A stretch of DNA of 14,150 nt from Bacteroidales bacterium (lineage in GTDB: Bacteria; Bacteroidota; Bacteroidia; Bacteroidales; UBA932), in contig JAFWPT010000297.1 in the NCBI GenBank assembly GCA_017509375.1, forward strand, positions 1-14,150, read 5' to 3'. Shown here one piece after another: positions 6,669 through 14,150 of the stretch. The notes beneath the pieces are model-generated. The model had not been told where the DNA came from, did no database searches, and saw only the letters and a list, made by a program, of their open reading frames with translations. Numbering within the stretch: position 1 is the first letter of the stretch; each line of letters opens with the position of its first letter. Made by a program: the position numbers and the translations under genes.

Positions 6669-8333
6669 ATGAAACAGCTGTTCCTCGCGCTTTCGGCATT
6701 GTTCTTCGCGTGTTCCTGCGCGGAAAGGCCCCTTCCCCTGAATATAGTTCCCCAGCCCGCAAGCATAAAGATCGGCGAGGGGTCGCTGAAGCTGAAAGGA
6801 ATTTCCGTCAGTTGTGACCCGGCATTCGACGAGCAAAGCCGGGAGGCCGTAGAGGAATTTGCCGGACAGCTGTCTCTCGCTAGCGGACGGAAAAGCCGTT
6901 CAGCTACCGGCAGCCCGGACTCACGTGGACTTTGCTTCATCAAGGATGAGTCCGTAGCCCCCGAGGCTTACCGCATCAGCGTGACTCAGCAGGCCGCGGT
7001 AGTGCGTGCTTCCGGCTTCAACGGCATACTGTATGCGTTGCAGACGCTCCGTCAGATGCTGCCGCTGGCCGTGTACGGTGGGTCGGGAGACGGCGGCGCA
7101 CCCTGGCGCATTCCGTGCTGCGAGATAGAAGACGCCCCCAGGTTCTCCTACCGCGGCCTTATGCTCGACTGCTGCAGGCACTTCTGGACCATTGACGAGA
7201 TTAAGCGGGTCATCGACGTGATGTCCGTATTCAAGCTTAACCGCCTCCACTGGCACCTGTCGGAGGATCAAGGCTGGCGCATCCAGATCGACAAGTACCC
7301 TCGTCTCATAGAGGTGGGGTCCTGGCGCAAGGGCACTATGGTAGGCGGCGACTGGAACTCCAACGACGGAATACGCTACGGCGGCTTCTACACCAAAGAC
7401 GAAGCAAGGGAACTCATAGCTTACGCCGCCTGCCGCGGAATAACCATCATTCCCGAAATCGACCTTCCCGGCCACATGCAGGCAGCGCTGGCGTCGTACC
7501 CCGAACTTGGATGCGCCGGCAGCCAGCCCCAGCCGTATGAGGTCTGGACAATATGGGGCGTTTCAAAGCAGGTGCTCAACGTGGGCAGCGAGAAGACCAT
7601 GCGCTTCCTGGAAGATGTGCTCGGCGAGATTGCCGACCTCTTCCCCAGCGAGTACATTCACATCGGCGGCGACGAGTGCCCGCGCGACGAGTGGAAGACC
7701 GACCCCGATTGCCAGGCGAAAATCAAAGAGCTCGGCCTGAAGAACAAGGACGGGGTATCTGCCGAGTCCCGCCTGCAGAACTACGTGACAGCCCGCATGC
7801 AGAAATTCCTCGCATCCAAAGGGAAGAAGATTATCGGCTGGGACGAGATACTGGAAGGAGAACTCGCGGAAGGCGCCACTGTGATGAGCTGGCGCGGCAC
7901 CGCAGGAGGAATCAAGGCCGCATCCATGGGATACGACGTAATAATGGCTCCAACCACCTACTGCTACCTGGATTATGTCCAGGGAAACGATCTCGAAAAG
8001 GAGCCGTTCAGCATTTCCCACCAGTGGTCGGAGAACAAGAAGTGGACAGAGCATCCCTTGTCGCTTGAAAAGGTTTACGGATTCGAGCCCCTGACGGGTA
8101 TTCCGGAGGATGCTCACAAGCACATCCTGGGCGTGCAGTGCAACCTGTGGACTGAGTATATTGCCGAACCTGAGCATCTGGAGTATATGTTGTTCCCACG
8201 GCTGATGGCTATTTCCGAGGTGCAGTGGTGCCAGCCCGGACGAAAGGATTTCGACAGGTTCAGAAGCAGCCTTGCCGACCGGCAGCTGCCCATGCTCGAC
8301 AAGCTTGGGATTAATTACCGGGAATTAGATTAA
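6669..8333 (+). CDS. Beta-N-acetylhexosaminidase, GH20 (copy 2, lipoprotein type)
   Basis: 554 residues from ATG 6669, five bases after copy 1. The N-terminus MKQLFLALSALFFACSC has Cys15 and Cys17, either usable as a lipobox cysteine, so this copy is probably an outer-membrane lipoprotein, unlike copy 1. The domains repeat those of copy 1: GH20b (LNIVPQPASIKI), then the barrel from YRGLMLDCCRHF (161), NRLHWHLSEDQGWR, DLPGHM, HIGGDECP with Asp335-Glu336, IIGWDEI, VMSWRG and NLWTEY. All catalytic residues are present. The two proteins are near-identical over long blocks (for instance MQKFLAxKGKKIIGWDEIL) and the DNA is also similar, pointing to a tandem duplication. Copy 2 has a net seven extra residues just before HILGVQ, in a loop after the CYLDY segment, with QWSENKKW absent from copy 1. 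That may change the substrate pocket. It is 16 bases from the next gene. Confidence 0.95.
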   Translation: MKQLFLALSALFFACSCAERPLPLNIVPQPASIKIGEGSLKLKGISVSCDPAFDEQSREAVEEFAGQLSLASGRKSRSATGSPDSRGLCFIKDESVAPEAYRISVTQQAAVVRASGFNGILYALQTLRQMLPLAVYGGSGDGGAPWRIPCCEIEDAPRFSYRGLMLDCCRHFWTIDEIKRVIDVMSVFKLNRLHWHLSEDQGWRIQIDKYPRLIEVGSWRKGTMVGGDWNSNDGIRYGGFYTKDEARELIAYAACRGITIIPEIDLPGHMQAALASYPELGCAGSQPQPYEVWTIWGVSKQVLNVGSEKTMRFLEDVLGEIADLFPSEYIHIGGDECPRDEWKTDPDCQAKIKELGLKNKDGVSAESRLQNYVTARMQKFLASKGKKIIGWDEILEGELAEGATVMSWRGTAGGIKAASMGYDVIMAPTTYCYLDYVQGNDLEKEPFSISHQWSENKKWTEHPLSLEKVYGFEPLTGIPEDAHKHILGVQCNLWTEYIAEPEHLEYMLFPRLMAISEVQWCQPGRKDFDRFRSSLADRQLPMLDKLGINYRELD

Positions 8334-8349
8334 TTAATTATATTTCACC

Positions 8350-11300
8350 ATGAAAAAACTGACTATCTTATTGCTAGCCAGCCTCTTGGCTTTAATTACC
8401 GCTTCCTGCGACATGTTCGATGATTCGGATATCAGAGACAGTATATCCAAGCTCGAAGGCCGGGTTTCCTCTCTGGAAGAGCAGATGAACTCCGCCAATG
8501 GCAACATCTCGGGCATCCTGGAAATCGTAAACTCCATAAAGGGCAAGGAAATGGTGAGTTCGGTTTCGGAAACCGACAACGCCTGGACCATCACCTTCGC
8601 CAACGGAAAAGTAGTTACCATTTCGAAGGTTCACAGTCCTGTAGTAGGAATAAAACAAGATAGCGATGGCGTATATTATTGGACGCTGGATGGGAACTGG
8701 CTCCTGGACGGAAACGGAAACAAGATGCCGGTATCCGGCAAAGACGGAAATGACGGGAAGGACGGAAATGACGGAAATGACGGAAATGACGGCCAGAACG
8801 GTTCGGACGGCATCACGCCCAAGCTCAAGATAGAAGACGGCTTCTGGATGGTTTCCACGGATGGCGGCGCTACCTGGACGAAACTCGGCAAGGCGACCGG
8901 AGAAGATGGCAAAGACGGCGAATCGTTTTTCAGTAAAATCGAAGAAGACGAGCTTCACGTGTACCTGACCCTGACAGACGGCAGCGTGCTCGTACTTCCG
9001 AAGTCCGACATTTTGACCATTCTCGATCGCGTACAAAGCATACAGTACGTCCCCGATTTCGAAGACGGCAAGATTACCGTCAACTCCGTTCAGCTCTACT
9101 GCTGGCCGGAGGCTGTCTTTATCGATCAGCCTACCGAAATAACATACCAGATACTTCCTGCCCAATATGCCGGCAAGATTGCAGAACAGATTCGCAGTGT
9201 TTATGTGGATAATGACTGGGCGGGCATATTTAATCAGGAAGTCAATGAGAATCTCGACGGAATAAGCGGCCCGGAATGGCGGGCACTCCTGAAGAAGTAT
9301 GGCAAACCCGGGAGCATAGCCGCATGGTTCGACGTTCGCCAGGTCAGCACCAGGTCCGGAGGTGAAAGGGACCTCAACTGTGGAATGAAGATAATCGACA
9401 TCGTATCTGCCGACGACAACAGCGGGGAAATCACCTTCAAGGTCCTTCCCGTAAATATCGCATCCGAGAATTTTGCCGCCAGCGGCTTAACTCCCATGTA
9501 CGACATCGGTCTTACCGACAGTAAAGGAGCCTACATAGCGGGCTGGAGTCCGCTTGACGGGTGGACGGAAGCAGGGCGTTTCCGTGCCGAGGATCCTTAT
9601 AACATTAATAAAACCCTCACCATGCCCGTGTGGAATCTGCTAGACCTGCAGGCTTGGCAGGGACGCAGTGCCTTTGCCGTGCAGCTTCGGATGTATCAAT
9701 TGCAGAACCGCGAAATCAGCGGCCTGGATGAAAATGGCCAGCAGATATTTAAAGACTACGAGAACGAACTGGCAAGTGCATTTACCGCTCTCTACCCCGA
9801 TGTGACTCCGGTTGAACTTCTGCCCGAACCGTACATACCGGATGAGAATGGAGAGCTGCTCCCCGTCAACGACGGCGAAGAACACCAGTATCTCCCCTAC
9901 AACGCGCTGAGACAAAACGGAACAGAAGATGAGCCCGGCTACCGCAGCATATTGTACGGCCTCACCCCTGCCTTCCAGATCGGAGGCTCTACAGTATCTG
10001 CCGCAGAAGCGTACAAAATGGGGTACCTGCTATTTGACATTGAATTGGCTTGGGACAGCTTCACTTATTCCGACAGCAGCTTGGAAGACTTGGTAATCGG
10101 CACCGGGCAAGTGTACGCCGAGGTAGAAATGAATCCCTACAAGAGCGAAGAGGAACGTCGCGCGGCTATAGGCGGCACTGTAACAGGACGCTACACCCTG
10201 ACCTCGCCTTTCGGCAAAAAGACCATTTCCGGCACCGTTGAAATCACGGACGCCCCCGGCAGCCCTGACGATCCCGATTTACCCGGGCCGGATGCCGGAT
10301 ATGACTTCCTGCACAACAGTAATTATACTTTCAACAGCAAGATGGGTGACGGCAGTTTCATCCAAAAGTATGATTTCGCATCCAACGACGGGAGCGTGGA
10401 GTGGTGGACACGTGTCAATCCGGCTTATTATACAAGGCCCGCTTCCAATTCTCCTGGGTCTGTGGACCGGATCAGTTTCCGCCACGCTCTGGCAGATTAT
10501 GCTACCGCAGCAATCGACCTGGCTTCACTGGCATTCAATGTTGTGGACTGCAACGACCGTATTTTGAGCGATCAGGAACTGGAGGACGCTGGATTGGAAG
10601 TAAAATTCGAATACGCTGACGATGCTCTGGGGGCAAAGGTGCTGCCCGCATCCAGCCAGACGGCACAATTACGGTATTACAAAGACCTCTGGCAGGGAAA
10701 CACCAGCTTGTTGTTCAGAACGAGCGAAATGGCATTCATACCGGTAAAGGCAAGCCTGTTCAAGAAGACCGGCAACGGCTCCGTGGAACTTCCGACCCGC
10801 TTCAGCACGCCGCGGGCGTCAGTGGAGTACCCTTCAGACATTCTGGATTACAGTTCATTCGCTGTTGTAAACTGGCTTCCATTCGGGGAAATCACATGTG
10901 AAGATGTCAGGATTGTCCTGAATGAGCACAAGCAGTACCGCATACCTTTGGCGCAGAGTATTAACCTGAAAGACTCCAGACCTGGCGGCATTTCATACAA
11001 TGTGATTGAAAACGGCCAATGGGTAACAGGCAATGTATCTTCCTGGGACATATCGAAGGGGACATATTCTTCCTCTGACGGCAAAGACCCCAACGGCTAC
11101 ATAGACGGCATCAGCTCCAAAGACGCATACCATCTGGGTGATTTGGAGTTTGACATGGAAGCAATCAAGGCAAAGGTCTCCGGCGATCTGAGACGTTTGA
11201 TATCCTTCGTGTACAGCTACAACGGCAAAGATTTCTCCATGACACCAATGGACGGAGCTACTCCTTACCTCTCCTTTGACTACTACTCGGGAATTCAGTT

Positions 11301-11400
11301 CAACGGAAGTATTTCAATTCCCGTGCATGTGGAGCTTCCAAATCCTTGGCAACCTGCCCTTGTGGCCAACTATACAATCAATATAGTAAGCGAGGAGTAA
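8350..11400 (+). CDS. Large lipoprotein with PL29-type/DUF4988 N-terminus, coiled coil and collagen-like stretch
   Basis: 1016 residues. MKKLTILLLASLLALITASC is a lipoprotein signal with Cys20. Residues about 26-62 (DIRDSISKLEGRVSSLEEQM) form a short coiled coil likely to oligomerise. A small beta module (WTITFANGKVVTIS) and a collagen-like Gly-X-Y stretch (130-153) follow, then a second similar beta module (FFSKIEEDELHVYLTLTDG) ending near 218. This order is the Bacteroidales-specific DUF4988 region, often labelled PL29 lyase N-terminal domain; I see no evidence of lyase activity. Residues about 220-635 are beta-rich and unrecognised. A Pro/Asp/Gly linker (PGSPDDPDLPGPD, 636-648) separates them from a further unrecognised beta-rich part to the end (NYTINIVSEE). 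I read it as a surface-exposed, probably trimeric, stalked protein for binding or display. As the last gene of the operon after the two GH20s it may present or capture their substrate; that is inference. Confidence 0.85.
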   Translation: MKKLTILLLASLLALITASCDMFDDSDIRDSISKLEGRVSSLEEQMNSANGNISGILEIVNSIKGKEMVSSVSETDNAWTITFANGKVVTISKVHSPVVGIKQDSDGVYYWTLDGNWLLDGNGNKMPVSGKDGNDGKDGNDGNDGNDGQNGSDGITPKLKIEDGFWMVSTDGGATWTKLGKATGEDGKDGESFFSKIEEDELHVYLTLTDGSVLVLPKSDILTILDRVQSIQYVPDFEDGKITVNSVQLYCWPEAVFIDQPTEITYQILPAQYAGKIAEQIRSVYVDNDWAGIFNQEVNENLDGISGPEWRALLKKYGKPGSIAAWFDVRQVSTRSGGERDLNCGMKIIDIVSADDNSGEITFKVLPVNIASENFAASGLTPMYDIGLTDSKGAYIAGWSPLDGWTEAGRFRAEDPYNINKTLTMPVWNLLDLQAWQGRSAFAVQLRMYQLQNREISGLDENGQQIFKDYENELASAFTALYPDVTPVELLPEPYIPDENGELLPVNDGEEHQYLPYNALRQNGTEDEPGYRSILYGLTPAFQIGGSTVSAAEAYKMGYLLFDIELAWDSFTYSDSSLEDLVIGTGQVYAEVEMNPYKSEEERRAAIGGTVTGRYTLTSPFGKKTISGTVEITDAPGSPDDPDLPGPDAGYDFLHNSNYTFNSKMGDGSFIQKYDFASNDGSVEWWTRVNPAYYTRPASNSPGSVDRISFRHALADYATAAIDLASLAFNVVDCNDRILSDQELEDAGLEVKFEYADDALGAKVLPASSQTAQLRYYKDLWQGNTSLLFRTSEMAFIPVKASLFKKTGNGSVELPTRFSTPRASVEYPSDILDYSSFAVVNWLPFGEITCEDVRIVLNEHKQYRIPLAQSINLKDSRPGGISYNVIENGQWVTGNVSSWDISKGTYSSSDGKDPNGYIDGISSKDAYHLGDLEFDMEAIKAKVSGDLRRLISFVYSYNGKDFSMTPMDGATPYLSFDYYSGIQFNGSISIPVHVELPNPWQPALVANYTINIVSEE
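8737..8808 (+). repeat. Collagen-like Gly-X-Y repeat with 9-base DNA tandem units
   Basis: Eight consecutive Gly-X-Y triplets (GKD GND GKD GND GND GND GQN GSD) followed by a further Gly. At the DNA level 8746-8790 is five 9-base units, four of them identical (ggaaatgac) and one variant (gggaaggac). Such an in-frame unit can gain or lose copies by slippage without breaking the protein, so stalk length may vary between strains. X and Y are polar or acidic rather than Pro, as is common in bacterial collagen-like segments. Confidence 0.85.
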
Positions 11401-11426
11401 AGGGCCGCGATTTAAAATACTAAGCC

Positions 11427-11452
11427 GCCTTCTGTCCGCAGAAAACGAAGGC
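11427..11452 (+). terminator. Possible weak terminator hairpin after the operon
   Basis: GCCTTC and GAAGGC can pair around a 14-base loop (an inner TTCTG/CAGAA pairing is an alternative), followed by TTTGTC. The stem is short and the T-run poor, and the site overlaps the decayed transposase-family fragment, so it may be fortuitous. It is the only hairpin I can see in the 341 bases after the last operon gene. Confidence 0.22.
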
Positions 11453-11456
11453 TTTG

Positions 11457-11729
11457 TCAAAGTGCTTCCCGAATATCCCTTGCGGTCCTCGTCGGTGAAG
11501 TACGAACGGATATCGTCATTGAATATAGAGCGAAAGTATTGTATTCTCCGGGGTCGCTCGCCTTCCCAGGTTCCCCGGCAAATCGCGGCAGTTCACACAG
11601 GTACAGGTTGAGGAGGCTCCGCTTGGTGTATCCTTCGCCTGTGGTCTCCCACAGCTTATACGTGTAAATCAGCTTGTCCGTGTCGTGCTGCAGGCGGAAG
11701 TTCATGAAGCATACGACGTACACAGGCAA
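11457..11729 (-). pseudogene. Decayed fragment of an Rpn/PD-(D/E)XK nuclease-family transposase gene
   Basis: A minus-strand frame encodes PVYVVCFMNFRLQHDTDKLI, then YTYKLWETTGEGYTKRSLL and LNLYLCELPRFAG. This matches the middle of Rpn/PDDEXK-type recombination-promoting nuclease proteins (pattern P-x-Y-x-x-x-x-x-N-F, then acidic-rich text, then LxLxxxELPRF). The N-terminal catalytic part is missing: the frame is closed upstream by a stop at 11733-11735, and the M28 peptidase gene occupies the space. After about position 11550 the frame loses its resemblance, but a different frame there reads FRSIFNDDIRSYFTDEDRKGY, which resembles the family's C-terminal helix region, suggesting at least one frameshift. 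The frame opens only on a TTG. I consider it a non-functional relic of a mobile or domesticated element. It fills most of the otherwise gene-free 11401-11741. The family call is by memory of the motif pattern. Confidence 0.55.
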
Positions 11730-11741
11730 AGCTCATGCTTT

Positions 11742-13178
11742 TCATAAGCTATACAAGCCTTCGCGGGAAAGAAGGTGATCCAGGTTGGAGATTCCGTACA
11801 GCACTACGGCCGTGACTACGGCGGAATGTTCCATGTACTCCGGTATCAGTTTGTTATAGATGTCGCGCTCGGTGTGCCATATCTCCCAGTAGCTGAAGTT
11901 GGTGCCCTTGGGGTCGGTCTCACGGAAGGAAATCGTGGGTACGCCGTTCATGGCAAAGTAGGCGTGGTCGCTGCCGCCGGCTTTTTCCGGACGCGGCCTG
12001 GGTGCTTCTTCCCGCTTGTTGACGGTGAAGGGGAATTCGGGGTTAATGTCCTCCAGGGGCTTGCAGATTCGCACATAGTCGTCGTACATAGCCGGAGGAA
12101 CAGTGACGCTGGTGGCGCATAGCGGGCCTCCGTCCCGGTTGATGTAGTTGGATATCTTTTCCAGAGGCACCGTGTTGTTTTCGACAAAGTACTTGGAGCC
12201 CAGCAGGCCGAATTCTTCGGCGGTCCAGATACAGAAGAGTATGGTGCGCTTGGGTTTGGCACCCGAACTTGCCAGGAGCCTGGCGGCCTCCATCGTCACG
12301 GAAACTCCGTTGCCGTCGTCTACGGCCCCGGTGCCGTTGTCGTACGAGTCCAGGTGGCCGCCGGCCATCACATACTCCTTGGGATACTTGCTGCCGCGAA
12401 GTATGCCTATGATGTTGTGGTTTTTGACGGGGCCCTTATAGAAGTGGTTCCGGATGTCGAATTCCAGCTGGAAGATGTCTTTGCGGAGCACCTTCTCCTT
12501 AATCTGTTTGAACTGGGCCTCGTCCAGGATGATGTCGCACACGGTGGGCAGGGCGTCGATGGTGAGTTCGGTGCAGTGCGCACGGTCGTACATCACCCTC
12601 AGGGGTACTTTGGCGGAACGGATGAATCCGGCAATGCCCGCGTCAACCATGTCCCGGTAGAAAAGGGTGTCGGATTCTTCTCTCCAGTCGAACGCCAGGC
12701 CGTTGGACTCCACGTCCAGAAGCACCCAGGAGCCTTTGAGGGCACCCTTCATTCGGTCGAATTCCCACTTGTTCTTGGGCTCGATGAAAACGGCGCCTGC
12801 CTGCTTGCCCTTGGTGCCGGAGGTATATGCCGGAGTGCCGAAGTGCAGGTTCATGCCATCTTCGCTGAGCATGCGGCCATACCAGGGCCCGCGGTGGAAG
12901 CCCACCTTGAGCTCCACGGCCTACTGCACCAGGACCTCCAGTCCCCAGGATTCGAACTGCTCCTTTACCCAGGCCTCGGCCTGATTGAGGGCCGGAGAGC
13001 CGACTATGCGGCCGCCGATGCGGTTGGCGAGCCAGTCGGCATGCTCCATGGTACGGTTGTCCGTGGTGCCGGTCTCAATTATCTTTTTGACGACTTTGTC
13101 TTGGGCGGAGGCCCCGGTCCATGCGCCGGCCGCAGCCAGGAAGACAACGGCGGCAAGCAGAATCTTAATCCTTTTCAC
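11742..13178 (-). pseudogene. Secreted M28-family metallopeptidase (carboxypeptidase Q-like), interrupted by an in-frame TAG
   Basis: The reading frame runs from ATG 13178 with a signal peptide (MKRIKILLAAVVFLAAAGAW, cleaved near GASAQ) to TGA at 11742-11744, but codon 86 is TAG (12921-12923). The frame is unchanged on both sides: residues up to GLEVLVQ and from AVELKVGFHRGPW onward join as one M28 protein of 478 codons. All catalytic parts are intact, numbering the stop as 86: AGGHLDSYDNG (zinc His275), GAVDDGNG (Asp287), WTAEEFGLLG (catalytic Glu321, zinc Glu322), NRDGG (Asp349) and AGGSDHAYFAMNGVP (His405). The family cleaves amino acids or dipeptides from peptides in the periplasm or outside the cell. 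As written, translation gives an 85-residue exported stub; a GTG at 12917 could start a 391-residue protein, but without a signal. The lack of any other damage suggests a very recent mutation, a base-call error, or readthrough. TAG ends two other genes here, so reassignment is unlikely. Confidence 0.88.
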
Positions 13179-13199
13179 GTGCTATATTCTTTTATCCGT

Positions 13200-13207
13200 C
13201 AAAAATA
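13200..13207 (-). promoter_or_regulatory. Putative promoter of the M28 peptidase gene (-7 box)
   Basis: On the minus strand this reads TATTTTTG, an exact TAnnTTTG match. A CTTG (13228-13231), close to the -33 TTTG, lies 20 bases upstream, the canonical spacing for Bacteroidetes sigma-ABfr promoters. The start codon at 13178 is about 21 bases downstream. This is the best-supported promoter in the window. Confidence 0.5.
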
Positions 13208-13258
13208 TACATTCTAACTTAAAAGTACAAGCGCTGTCAGATTCTATGATAGTTTTAT

Positions 13259-13266
13259 TATCTTTG
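13259..13266 (+). promoter_or_regulatory. Putative -7 promoter box of the GH3-family gene
   Basis: TATCTTTG matches TAnnTTTG exactly and sits 10 bases before the ATG at 13277 (16 before a second in-frame ATG at 13283), which implies a very short leader. A convincing -33 TTTG is not seen at 19-21 bases. It is divergent from the peptidase promoter, the two -7 boxes lying about 50 bases apart. Confidence 0.42.
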
Positions 13267-13276
13267 CGGCACATTT

Positions 13277-14150
13277 ATGCCTATGGATTTCATTACTGCT
13301 ACAGTACGGTCTTTTTTACACTACCGGGTACGTGCCATCCGCCGCTATGCGACGGACTATGAACAGATTCAACGCAAGACTCTTGCAAAACTTGTCCGCC
13401 TGGCAACCGACACGGAGTGGGGCCGGCAGCATGGCTTTGAAGGAATAAAGGATTACGAAGGCTTTGCCGCCAGAGTTCCTCTCAACAATTATCCCAGCAT
13501 CAAGCCATGGGTAGAACGTATGATGAAAGGGGAACGGAACCTTCTGTGGCCGGGCCTCGTGCCCTATTTCGCAACGTCCAGCGGAACCACCAGCGACTCC
13601 ATAAAATTCATTCCGGTATCGGCCAGGGGGCTGAAGCGCTGCCACCTCATGGGAGGGCGCGATGTCACCGCCAGCTACCTGGACAAGCATCGCGAATCGC
13701 AGCTCTGCCGGGGTTATTCGCTCATTCTTTCCGGCATTTTCGAAGAGAAATACAGCACTCCGGAGGTCAAAGTGGGCGACATAAGCGCCATCATGACCTG
13801 GTCAATCCCTTCCGTGTTCCGACGCCTGATGCGGTTCTTCCCTCCCCTCAAGCTGCTCGACAAGGTGCCAACGTTCAAGGACAAGATGGAAGTCCTGCCA
13901 GCGTATCTCGCGAAGAAACGTCTGACCACCTTCAGCGGCACGCCGGAATGGAATCTGCACCTGCTTAAACGGACAGTGGAGTACGCCGGAAAGCAGAACG
14001 CGGACGAACTGTGGCCGCATCTGGAGGTGTTCACATTCGGCGGCACCAGCCTGCGTCCCTTCCGCCACACGGTGGAAAAGCTCTTCCCCGCCGGACGCCT
14101 GGTATGCCTGGAGACCTACAATGCTTCCGAGGGCTTTTTCGGCGTGCAGA
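13277..14150 (+). CDS. GH3 auxin-responsive promoter family protein (ANL acyl-adenylating type), 3'-truncated by window edge
   Basis: Open to the last base, 291 codons visible of the roughly 500 usual in the family. The start is ATG 13277 (MPMDFITATVRSFL); ATG 13283, two codons later, is equally possible. Family signatures are TEWGRQHGF and the nearby VPLNNYPSIKPWVERM, the ATP/AMP-binding loop SSGTTSDSIKFIPVS (Ser101 onward), FSGTPEW, FTFGGTSLRPF, and the second nucleotide motif YNASEGFFG (from 281). No signal peptide or membrane segment is seen, so it is cytoplasmic. Plant GH3 enzymes adenylate a carboxylic acid and join it to an amino acid. Bacteroidetes homologues are widespread but, as far as I know, their substrate is not established, so an acyl-acid amido synthetase activity is inference from the fold. 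It is divergent from the peptidase gene. Confidence 0.9.
   Translation, partial: MPMDFITATVRSFLHYRVRAIRRYATDYEQIQRKTLAKLVRLATDTEWGRQHGFEGIKDYEGFAARVPLNNYPSIKPWVERMMKGERNLLWPGLVPYFATSSGTTSDSIKFIPVSARGLKRCHLMGGRDVTASYLDKHRESQLCRGYSLILSGIFEEKYSTPEVKVGDISAIMTWSIPSVFRRLMRFFPPLKLLDKVPTFKDKMEVLPAYLAKKRLTTFSGTPEWNLHLLKRTVEYAGKQNADELWPHLEVFTFGGTSLRPFRHTVEKLFPAGRLVCLETYNASEGFFGVQ

Noticed and set aside
6921..8177. Two minus-strand frames (184 and 204 codons) opposite the second GH20
   Set aside because: They mirror the antisense frame of copy 1 because the DNA is duplicated; they have no start context or motif of their own.
8746..8790. Short tandem units considered as a CRISPR-like array
   Set aside because: Units are 9 bases with no spacers and stay in the reading frame; they encode Gly-X-Y triplets.
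8392..9165. 257-codon minus-strand frame opposite the large lipoprotein, with a Val-Ile-Ser repeat
   Set aside because: The repeat is only the complement of the collagen-like 9-base units; the plus strand has a lipobox, coiled coil and DUF4988-type modules.
12921..13178. Stop-codon reassignment (TAG read as Gln, as in some gut phages)
   Set aside because: TAG is the ordinary stop of the nucleotidase and of the nuclease in the same window, and no other gene here has internal TAG codons.
12354..13217. 287-codon plus-strand frame across the M28 peptidase
   Set aside because: Antisense to a gene with clear metallopeptidase motifs; no family signal in its translation. Its openness does not explain the TAG in the peptidase.

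Overview
This window looks like chromosomal DNA from a fairly GC-rich member of the Bacteroidales (an Alistipes- or Cryptobacteroides-like gut bacterium is plausible). The reasons are the protein families present (FISUMP-type and PL29/DUF4988-type surface lipoproteins, tandem GH20 hexosaminidases, a BspA-like leucine-rich-repeat remnant, a bacterial GH3-family protein, a secreted NUC1 nuclease), the near absence of Shine-Dalgarno sites, and several matches to the Bacteroidetes -7 promoter box TAnnTTTG. The genus is inference.

Layout. Positions 1-1242 (+) hold the C-terminal part of a UshA-type 5'-nucleotidase. It converges, with only 6 bases between stop codons, on a minus-strand exported DNA/RNA non-specific nuclease (1249-2079). 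The next 400 bases hold a promoter region and a 60-codon remnant of a BspA-like leucine-rich-repeat protein (2174-2356).

From 2475 to 11400 lies what reads as one tightly packed five-gene operon on the plus strand: a 47-residue small protein; a 785-residue surface lipoprotein whose start overlaps the small gene's stop (ATGA); two duplicated GH20 beta-hexosaminidases, one apparently periplasmic and one a lipoprotein; and a 1016-residue lipoprotein with a coiled coil and a collagen-like stretch. Gaps are 11, 5 and 16 bases. There is no SusC/SusD pair, regulator or transporter in the window, so this is not a classical polysaccharide utilization locus. The most economical reading (inference) is a cell-surface module that contacts a host or microbial glycan or glycoprotein and trims terminal GlcNAc/GalNAc, with hydrolases at two cell locations.

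Downstream, 11401-11741 carries a decayed piece of an Rpn/PD-(D/E)XK transposase-family gene. Then comes a minus-strand M28 metallopeptidase (11742-13178) with all its zinc and catalytic residues intact but broken by one in-frame TAG at codon 86. A divergent promoter region (13179-13276) separates it from a plus-strand gene of the GH3 (ANL acyl-adenylate) family that runs off the right end.

The points most worth a second look are the five-gene operon with its coupled small ORF, the differently localised GH20 twins, the mosaic three-domain lipoprotein with an AT-rich 3' part, and the single amber codon in the peptidase.
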